Shown here: piece by piece, positions 57,585 to 62,993 of the stretch
Layout of the letters: each line of letters opens with the position of its first letter
Numbering within the stretch: the stretch's first letter is position 1
From: a virus
Virus record (IMG/VR): IMGVR_UViG_3300046171_000113
Location: 1-62,993 of that record
Reading direction: 5' to 3' (one strand)
Length of the DNA stretch: 62,993 nucleotides
Notes under the pieces: generated by a model
The model's input: only the letters and a program-made list of their open reading frames with translations
Database searches by the model: none
Told to the model about the DNA's origin: nothing
Program-made: the position numbers and the translations under genes

Positions 57585-59065
57585 TAATAATAAGTCCTCT
57601 GTTGTGGAGGCATTTTTTCCTCCTCGTAATCTTCAGGGTGATTTATTAAACCTCCCTGTCTAAATCTCATTACAGCTTGGGTCATTGAGTCCACTAGATC
57701 ATCATGGTCTCCATAAGGAAAAGCTGCACATTCCTCAATGACTTCTTGTGCGAAGTCCATATCTTTGGGCGCCCATATCAGTCCCGACTCAAAGAGCGGA
57801 GATACTGCGTTTACCCTCGTGTGTTTATCGTTACCACGAGATGGTGAAAAATTTATAACAGGAATACCCATCTTACGCAACTCATAAGTTAAGGGAAGCC
57901 CTGATGCCTTACTCTCGATTATAACTGTTTCCGGATTCCAGTAGCCGTATTGCTCCATTGCAATACGCCGGAGTTCAGGAAATTCATATCTACCTTTTAA
58001 TGCATCAACCAATATTAAACTTGGTGGTGAGTCTTCATTTTCTTGAAACACGCCCCAGGTTGTAATAGCTGAGTAGTCGGCAGTTTCTTTTTTCATAAAA
58101 GCTGTATCGTAAGATTGTATAATATGTTGAAGCGGTGGCATTTCATCCTCTTCCCAATCTTTCCACCACTCACGTTTTATTAAGGCACCTTCTTCTGAAG
58201 TAGGATTCTGCATATACTGTGCATTCCATTTAGTCAGGGGAATACTAGCTTTGACAGATTCTAAATCATCTAACTTCCAATACTCTGGCCAAACAGGTTT
58301 ACCTGATGGAAGTATTGCAGGAAATTCTACAATCTCCCACTGATCAGCTTTAACTCCTTTTTGAGCACTTAATAATCTACCTGTTAAATCTTTTTGATTC
58401 CATCTTGTCATGATAACAACAATTGATCCACCAGGTTGAAGACGTTGACGTGGACCAGAAGTATACCACTCATAAGTTCTATCAAGAGCTTGATTGTTCA
58501 TAGCATCTTGTTCAGTATGTGGGTCATCAATAATTAGTAGATCAGCTCCCCGTCCTGTAATAGCAGAGCCAACACCGGCAGCATAATATTCACCACCTTG
58601 TTCGGTTTCCCATTTACCAGCAGCTTGAGAATCAGGATTAAGTCTAGTTTTAAAAACTTGTTTATATTCTGGTGAGTCCATCAAAGATTTAGCCTTACGA
58701 CCAAACCTTACAGATAATTCAGTTGTGTTAGTTGATTGAATAATTTTTAGTTTAGGATTTCTACCAACCATCCATGCAGGTAAAAGATAAGAACCAAATT
58801 CAGACTTGGTATGTCTGGGTGGCATATTAATAATTAATCTTTTAATTTTACCTTGAGCAAGTTGATCAAACTTATTTGCAATTCTTTGGTGATGTTTACC
58901 TTCAATAAAATCAGGCCAAACATGTTTTACAAAATCCATAAAGTTATTTTGTATACCAGCAGTCTTTTTCTTTTCACCATACTGATTAGCCAATAATGAA
59001 AATTGTCTTCTCACATCTGCAGGTAACTTATCGAAGTTCTTTAGTTTATCTTTATCTATCTTCAT
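57584..59065 (-). CDS. terL: Terminase large subunit, complete (right copy), 493 aa
   Basis: ATP-driven packaging motor with nuclease. Residues 82-88 PPRHTKS form an atypical Walker A, 176-183 LLIIDDPH the Walker B with catalytic acid, then RQRLQPGGSIVVIMTRWNQKD (motif III region), and nuclease acids in LVDALKGRYEF, VIIESKASG and DDLVDSMTQAV. Terminase_6-type. Intact, while the left copy is frameshifted and cut. First gene of the late operon. Confidence 0.95.
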   Translation of the reverse strand: MKIDKDKLKNFDKLPADVRRQFSLLANQYGEKKKTAGIQNNFMDFVKHVWPDFIEGKHHQRIANKFDQLAQGKIKRLIINMPPRHTKSEFGSYLLPAWMVGRNPKLKIIQSTNTTELSVRFGRKAKSLMDSPEYKQVFKTRLNPDSQAAGKWETEQGGEYYAAGVGSAITGRGADLLIIDDPHTEQDAMNNQALDRTYEWYTSGPRQRLQPGGSIVVIMTRWNQKDLTGRLLSAQKGVKADQWEIVEFPAILPSGKPVWPEYWKLDDLESVKASIPLTKWNAQYMQNPTSEEGALIKREWWKDWEEDEMPPLQHIIQSYDTAFMKKETADYSAITTWGVFQENEDSPPSLILVDALKGRYEFPELRRIAMEQYGYWNPETVIIESKASGLPLTYELRKMGIPVINFSPSRGNDKHTRVNAVSPLFESGLIWAPKDMDFAQEVIEECAAFPYGDHDDLVDSMTQAVMRFRQGGLINHPEDYEEEKMPPQQRTYY

Positions 59066-59116
59066 TTGAAAAATTTTTTCTAGAAAATTTTTACACTATT
59101 TTTTTAAAAAGTAAAA

Positions 59117-59174
59117 AAGTATTATAAGGCTTTAAATGTATGAAAGCTGGCATAAATACAAACTATTGGGACCC
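59117..59174 (-). promoter_or_regulatory. Conserved block upstream of terL, right copy
   Basis: Aligns with 1391-1450: AAAGGGGTCCCA, TTTCATACA, TTTAAAG and here a full TATAAT hexamer on the - strand. Candidate late promoter with an activator site, or a packaging signal. Confidence 0.45.
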
Positions 59175-59268
59175 CTTTTATAAAAATAAAAAAACCTTTT
59201 TGTAAAAAAATCAAAACCCATAATGGGTCTGGTACCTCTATCATACATCTTAAATTCTCTTGATGCCT

Positions 59269-59315
59269 GGCGCACAACCTATGCTTGTATGCAAGGATTG
59301 CATAGGGTGTGCGCC
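59269..59315 (-). other. Long hairpin after the 89-aa gene
   Basis: 59269-59284 and 59300-59315 pair over 16 positions with one mismatch, around a 15-nt loop that can itself pair (TTG/CAA). It sits just past the 89-aa stop where the left copy has a different hairpin (1502-1531). Confidence 0.65.
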
Positions 59316-59322
59316 TGAGCTA

Positions 59323-59592
59323 CTAGTCTAACAGAACGTAGTATTCATCAACGAAGTTCTTTTGGAACCACGTCAAACCTTTTTGCATTGTGGTATAATC
59401 CTCGGTACGTTCTGCACCAATGATTGTATCATAGATCGCCACAGCAAATGCCGGTAGCTTTGCTGATTGGCTAAATGTTTCATCGCTGAATCTATTAAAG
59501 ATTGTCATCTCTTTAGTAGGCTCTGAACCAAAGTAACATTGGTCAAATGGTTTTGGTATTGTGTATGTTTTGTTTTTGTATTGTATTTGCAT
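59323..59592 (-). CDS. Hypothetical protein, 89 aa (right-copy allele)
   Basis: Replaces the 81-aa gene of the left copy at the same site. Only the ends are alike (aromatic-F-Q and a final VLLD). Aromatic-rich (PFDQCYFGSEPTKEMTIFNRF), soluble. Clean AAAGGT ribosome site and its own promoter. Function unknown. Confidence 0.7.
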   Translation of the reverse strand: MQIQYKNKTYTIPKPFDQCYFGSEPTKEMTIFNRFSDETFSQSAKLPAFAVAIYDTIIGAERTEDYTTMQKGLTWFQKNFVDEYYVLLD

Positions 59593-59617
59593 TTCTACCT
59601 TTCTGTTATATGTGACT

Positions 59618-59646
59618 AGTATATAGGATAATCCTACTTATGTCAA
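59618..59646 (-). promoter_or_regulatory. Promoter with TAGGATAATCCTA palindrome
   Basis: TTGACA (59641-59646), 17 nt, TATACT (59618-59623) on the - strand; the 13-bp palindrome TAGGATAATCCTA (59624-59636) fills the spacer next to the -10. Best example of the recurrent early promoter in this window. Confidence 0.75.
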
Positions 59647-59659
59647 ATGTTTTTTTGTA

Positions 59660-59986
59660 CTATTCTGTCACACCCTCAACCCTTTGAATAATATTTCTTG
59701 GACCCCACCTATCATCACTAGTTACCTTGCGATAACCTTGGCTCTCTCGTCTGTGTCTGATAAACTCAATCGGTCGACCATGTTCTATATTCTTCATGTT
59801 AACTGATAACCAATCTAATTTACATGATTGACTACAAAAGAATTTATCTGAGTCTGAATACCAATTCTGATGGTCCATGTTACAGTATGCATATCGCCCT
59901 CTAACTACACCTCTAGATTTTAGAAATCTATCTTGTGTAGGGTTTTCATGACAGGTTGGTCCTTGGCAAAAATGTTTATTACTCAT
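59660..59986 (-). CDS. Cys-rich putative zinc-binding protein, 108 aa (right copy)
   Basis: Near-identical to the left-copy protein (1821-2156) in the Cys-rich body, with a different C-terminus (VTSDDRWGPRNIIQRVEGVTE). Start taken at MSNKHF, overlapping the membrane peptide's stop. Function unknown. Confidence 0.7.
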   Translation of the reverse strand: MSNKHFCQGPTCHENPTQDRFLKSRGVVRGRYAYCNMDHQNWYSDSDKFFCSQSCKLDWLSVNMKNIEHGRPIEFIRHRRESQGYRKVTSDDRWGPRNIIQRVEGVTE

Positions 59987-60054
59987 GCTACTACCACCAA
60001 TCCCATAATTAAACCAAAGAAACCAACGCAACAATAAAATTCAAAGCTTGTCAT
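59983..60054 (-). CDS. 23-aa hydrophobic membrane peptide (right copy)
   Basis: Identical to 2153-2224, again joined to its neighbours by TAATG and ATGA overlaps. Predicted single membrane span. Confidence 0.55.
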   Translation of the reverse strand: MTSFEFYCCVGFFGLIMGLVVVA

Positions 60055-60245
60055 TAATACCTCACTTTCCAACTGCCTTTGGCAGTTCTATATCCCTCTG
60101 CGTCATCATCAAAATAAGTCATTAGATTTGCACCTGCTTTGCTTGTCCAATATCTGCACTTGTCTGTCCAAGTTCCATTTCTTGTGATGTGTTTCTTATC
60201 CTTGTTAGAATAGTATGTGATTTTAAATTTAGTGTTTTCTTGCAT
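60054..60245 (-). CDS. Hypothetical protein, 63 aa (right copy)
   Basis: Identical to the protein at 2224-2415; same start choice based on AAAGGT. First gene of the coupled trio. Confidence 0.7.
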   Translation of the reverse strand: MQENTKFKITYYSNKDKKHITRNGTWTDKCRYWTSKAGANLMTYFDDDAEGYRTAKGSWKVRY

Positions 60246-60266
60246 TTCTACCTTTCTGTTATGTAT

Positions 60267-60298
60267 GGGAGTATATACCAATACTCCCATAATGTCAA
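60267..60298 (-). promoter_or_regulatory. Consensus promoter with operator-like inverted repeat (right copy)
   Basis: Same as 2437-2468: TTGACA, 17 nt, TATACT, with GGGAGTAT/ATACTCCC across the -10. Confidence 0.75.
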
Positions 60299-60301
60299 CC
60301 C

Positions 60302-61270
60302 TTAATTTATACTTTCTTCATATTTTTTTCTAGCTAATATCTTCGCCTCTCTTGATTGATGTTTATTCTTCATGCCCTTAATCATACTTGCAAGGTTGCT
60401 TGGATTGTAGATAGTCAAACCTGTTGAGTTAGTTCTAATTAACTCTGCCTCATCAACTTGTATTCCAAGTTCAGTTGCAAGTTCTATCCCCTCACTCAAA
60501 TACCTGTATGCTTTCAATCCAATTTTTAATTGATCGCATTGTTTTTGAATTGTATCAATCCAAGTTTGGTGTTTTGATACAACATTACCTTTTGCAATTC
60601 GCCAATCATTAAATGTTTCGTACTCATCTTTGGTACAGGCTATTGCTCTTGATCTGCAATAAGATGTTCCAATAACATCAAGATAGTATTGGTCATCAAA
60701 TGTTTTTGTCATACCATTGTGGTCGCCATTTGAATAACTATGACTACGACTATGACCAAGTGCTTTTGAACACTCGTCAATATGTTTTGTTTTGTGTGGG
60801 TTATCTTTGTTTTCATTTTGTTGAGCATAGATATCTGGGTTGCAATCCATAGCTTTTAAATCTTCTCGGTAATATGCAAACGCAAATTTCTTTCCATCCT
60901 CATCACTATACTCACTACCATTTAGATTGCCAAACAAACCAAAATCAAAATGAGATTTAGTTTCTTTGATATCGCCATCCTCATCTTTGTCCTCACTATG
61001 AGCAAAGTAAAAGCATTTATCTTTTGCAACAACATCACAAGGACTTCCATATTTCTTTTTGAAAGTTCTAAGAACAGAAACATCTTCTGGTGGATATGAT
61101 CTTTCAACAACTTGCTTTGCAAGTTTGTGTGCTATGTCATAATGATAATCAACACTCTCTCTTGCTGACAAGAAATCTTCTCGTTCTTGTGTGTCCTCGT
61201 TCTCAAAGACATTTTTCATTTTATTAAAGAGTTTGTTTCGCAACTCTGTATTCATTCTTATTTTTTGCAT
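60302..61270 (-). CDS. Hypothetical protein, 322 aa, intact (right copy)
   Basis: Soluble, charged protein: N-terminal helices (FNKMKNVFENEDTQEREDFL), a DVVAKDKCFYFAHSEDKDEDGD segment, and a His/Ser-rich middle (SRSHSYSNGDHNG). No enzymatic motif found. Largest early gene of the small-gene cluster, under two consecutive promoters, so probably made early and in quantity. Function unknown. Confidence 0.8.
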   Translation of the reverse strand: MQKIRMNTELRNKLFNKMKNVFENEDTQEREDFLSARESVDYHYDIAHKLAKQVVERSYPPEDVSVLRTFKKKYGSPCDVVAKDKCFYFAHSEDKDEDGDIKETKSHFDFGLFGNLNGSEYSDEDGKKFAFAYYREDLKAMDCNPDIYAQQNENKDNPHKTKHIDECSKALGHSRSHSYSNGDHNGMTKTFDDQYYLDVIGTSYCRSRAIACTKDEYETFNDWRIAKGNVVSKHQTWIDTIQKQCDQLKIGLKAYRYLSEGIELATELGIQVDEAELIRTNSTGLTIYNPSNLASMIKGMKNKHQSREAKILARKKYEESIN

Positions 61271-61302
61271 TTTTGCCTTTCGTTTTTGTTAAACATAATC
61301 CT

Positions 61303-61331
61303 AATATATCCTATATTATATAATCTGTCAA
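61303..61331 (-). promoter_or_regulatory. Promoter of the 322-aa gene (right copy)
   Basis: TTGACA, 17 nt, TATATT; identical to 3472-3500. Confidence 0.65.
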
Positions 61332-61413
61332 TCCCTTAAATAAAAAAACTTTCAACCTGTACGTGCATGGTTTTTTAATATATATACTAACCACCATCCC
61401 CAGCCACCGTCCA

Positions 61414-61442
61414 AGTATATAGGATAATTTGGGATATGTCAA
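61414..61442 (-). promoter_or_regulatory. Second upstream promoter (right copy)
   Basis: TTGACA, 17 nt, TATACT with TTATCCTA before the -10; identical to 3583-3611. Confidence 0.65.
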
Positions 61443-61536
61443 GAAAATAAAAAATATTTATTTTTGTATGTGCCTTAATTCTGCCTTATTTATCCTATAT
61501 ACTCCTAATATGTTTAATCTAACAAAACGAGGTAAA

Positions 61537-61698
61537 ATGACAGATAGAGAAACTATCGATATGGTCAAAGGTTTGACCGATGCAGGAAATAGTACAATGG
61601 AAATAATTAAAATGCAAAAAGAATTAATCGACCTTTTATCTAAAAGAGTTGGAATTCTAGAAGAGTTTGTATTTAGAGATGTTAGAAAGAAAGCTTAA
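61537..61698 (+). CDS. Hypothetical protein, 53 aa (right copy)
   Basis: Identical to 3706-3867; start at MTDRET with GAGG upstream. Confidence 0.65.
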   Translation: MTDRETIDMVKGLTDAGNSTMEIIKMQKELIDLLSKRVGILEEFVFRDVRKKA

Positions 61699-61808
61699 TG
61701 GAAACTGAACAATTAAAAAGAATTGCGGATGCCCTTGAAGAGGTCATTCGTATGGTGAAAGAAGACCAAGAAAGAACTAAAAAATATTTAGAAAAAGAGA
61801 AATCTTAA
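61698..61808 (+). CDS. Hypothetical coiled-coil peptide, 36 aa (right copy)
   Basis: Identical to 3867-3977, coupled to the previous gene through TAATG. Confidence 0.6.
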   Translation: METEQLKRIADALEEVIRMVKEDQERTKKYLEKEKS

Positions 61809-61817
61809 TCTAAATCT

Positions 61818-61850
61818 GTAGCGTCCTGGAAGAAAGCCATTGGACGCTAC
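61818..61850 (+). other. Hairpin 1 (right copy)
   Basis: Same 9-bp perfect stem as 3987-4019. Confidence 0.75.
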
Positions 61851-61909
61851 TCAATCGCAAGTTGCATCATCCAACACTGGTGCAACTTGCGATTGAATTT
61901 ATTTTTTGT
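61851..61909 (+). terminator. Rho-independent terminator (right copy)
   Basis: Same 16-bp perfect stem and T-rich tail as 4020-4078. Confidence 0.8.
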
Positions 61910-61913
61910 TTTG

Positions 61914-62040
61914 GGTCAAGGCTCAAGCTTCAAGCAGCAAGCCACAAGCTGGTCAATTGGTCTTGGACGCTATGCGCGGCACGCGTTAGGGATAATTCCG
62001 GGTGAGACCTACCGGAAACCAGCAAGCAACAAGCAGCTTG
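61914..62040. repeat. CAAGC-type short repeats, first block (right copy)
   Basis: Identical to 4083-4209. Confidence 0.7.
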
Positions 62041-62071
62041 ACAAGATAAAATTTATAGTGTATAGGATAAT
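62038..62071 (+). promoter_or_regulatory. Promoter of the Gp88-like gene (right copy)
   Basis: TTGACA followed by TATAGGATAAT, as at 4207-4240, with two single-base differences in the spacer. Confidence 0.6.
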
Positions 62072-62086
62072 AAAGGAGAAAGATTT

Positions 62087-62686
62087 ATGTTAATAAAAGA
62101 AGCAAAAAAAATTACAGACAGTTTAACAAGAACCTCTAAGATGCCTGGCCTGAGTTACAGCCTGCCAGCGTGGGCCTGCCAGACTGGCGCGAAGCTTAGG
62201 AAGATTCCAACGAGCCCGTGCTTTGGTTGTTATGCTATGAAAAATAATTATACACGTTACCCAGCAATCAAGGAAGCCCAGTATAGAAGGCTCGACGCTA
62301 TTAATCACCCGCAATGGGTGGAGGCAATGGTTGCACAAATCAAACGGCAAAAATGGTTTAGATGGCATGATGCCGGCGACCTTCAATCAAAAGAGCATAT
62401 GCAAAAAATTATAGAAATCTGTAAACTTACACCTGATACCAAACACTGGTTACCGACTCAAGAGCGGCAATACCTGCCAGCACCTGAAGATGTTCCGGAA
62501 AATTTAATTATAAGATTAAGCGCTGCGAAGGTAGATGGCACCGCTGGCAACGCCTGGTCTCATAGCTCAACGGTGGTGACTGATGGAAACCCCAGCTGTC
62601 CAGCGCCTAATCAGGGCGGCCAGTGTCTAGATTGTAGAGCATGCTGGAATAAAGATATAAAAAATGTTAGTTATGGTAAACACTAA
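62087..62686 (+). CDS. Gp88-like protein, 199 aa (right copy)
   Basis: Better-preserved version of the gene at 4256-4861: SYSLPAWACQTG, CFGCYAMKNNYTRYP, WFRWHDAGDLQSKEH, WLPTQERQYLP, and the C-terminal CLDCRACW are continuous. Resembles the 'gene product 88' family in my memory. Nucleotide differences from the left copy cluster between 62100-62160 and 62360-62540, with identical DNA between, suggesting recombination between variants. Confidence 0.78.
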   Translation: MLIKEAKKITDSLTRTSKMPGLSYSLPAWACQTGAKLRKIPTSPCFGCYAMKNNYTRYPAIKEAQYRRLDAINHPQWVEAMVAQIKRQKWFRWHDAGDLQSKEHMQKIIEICKLTPDTKHWLPTQERQYLPAPEDVPENLIIRLSAAKVDGTAGNAWSHSSTVVTDGNPSCPAPNQGGQCLDCRACWNKDIKNVSYGKH

Positions 62687-62801
62687 TCATGACACATGTT
62701 TTTAAACATCCAAAATTTTACAGAATCCCTAGGGATAAATCGGATCAGGTCATTAGCAAGAGCGAACGCGACGGCGAAAGTGAGCGTGCACCTGGTCCGG
62801 G

Positions 62802-62937
62802 CCACAAGCAACAAACCTCAAGCAACAAGCAACAAGCGGGTGAGGCTCAAGCCTCAAGCTACAAAGACTCAAGCAGCAAGTAACAAGCCTCAAGCCCCAG
62901 GGCGCAAGGCTCAAGCTTCAAGCCACAAGCGTCAAGC
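62802..62937. repeat. CAAGC heptamer repeat array (right copy)
   Basis: Same array as 4977-5112; the window stops about 55 nt after it, inside the nuclease gene region. Confidence 0.85.
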
Positions 62938-62993
62938 TCCATGATATCCTTCCCCTTATAAAGTTTTACAAGGTTAAGGGAGAGGGCCTTAAC

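Larger units (their letters stand above)
57726..62993. repeat. Right copy of the diverged terminal redundancy
   Basis: Same order as 1-5168. Intact terminase and 322-aa genes show that this copy has fewer apparent indels. The window ends inside the region after the repeat array, at the point matching 5168. Confidence 0.93.

Noticed and set aside
1-62993. Temperate-phage functions, tRNA genes or a phage RNA polymerase
   Set aside because: No integrase, excisionase, cI-type repressor or single-subunit RNA polymerase motif was seen, and no convincing tRNA cloverleaf was found by eye; small tRNA-like elements could be missed without a scanner.

Overview
The window looks like one complete genome unit (about 57.8 kb) of a lytic, podovirus-like tailed phage of an AT-rich marine bacterium, plus about 5.2 kb of overlap. 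Gene content (A-family DNA polymerase with 3'-5' exonuclease, UvrD- and SNF2-type helicases, primase, M15 endolysin, large portal, GroES-like co-chaperonin, long ejection-type proteins, no integrase, no phage RNA polymerase) and low GC suggest a pelagiphage-like virus of SAR11 or a similar host. Host and family are inferred from memory of such genomes, not from a search.

Layout. 1-5168 and 57726-62993 are two versions of the same stretch: terminase large subunit, a small-gene cluster with promoters, twin hairpins, a Gp88-like gene and CAAGC heptamer repeats. They are nearly identical in places and clearly diverged in others, so the sequence is probably a circular or circularly permuted genome closed across two strain variants. 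5034-6713 holds a nuclease, the small terminase subunit and an iteron-like repeat cluster. 6716-9795 (mostly -) carries a RecB/Cas4-like exonuclease, a LAGLIDADG endonuclease, a methyltransferase and many tiny genes. 9776-12001 is the lysis region (M15 peptidase and membrane/coiled-coil proteins). 12653-20589 is replication (SET-domain protein, DNA polymerase, DUF3310-like protein, UvrD helicase, primase and two proteins sharing an N-terminal peptide). 20645-22104 (+) is an SNF2-type helicase.

The late genes run on the - strand from 59065 (terminase) down to 22101: terminase, virion proteins, portal, a nest of tiny basic proteins with a holin candidate, co-chaperonin, scaffold, major capsid, neck/adaptor proteins, fibres, tail protein, two glycosyltransferases and four long internal/ejection proteins. 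Inserted on the opposite strand at 35122-39042 is the most unusual block: seven consecutive, translationally coupled 2-oxoglutarate/Fe(II) oxygenase-like genes, AT-richer than their surroundings, between tail-fibre and tail genes.

Many genes (UvrD helicase, primase, SNF2 helicase, one oxygenase, one adaptor, a repeat-containing tail protein, and the first-copy terminase and 322-aa gene) are broken by single-base frameshifts whose reading frames rejoin perfectly. This looks more like uncorrected indels of a long-read consensus than true pseudogenes. A shared promoter type (TTGACA, 17-nt spacer, TATACT-like -10, with a TAGGATWATCCTA palindrome beside or in it) recurs in the early region and suggests one regulator controlling several operons.
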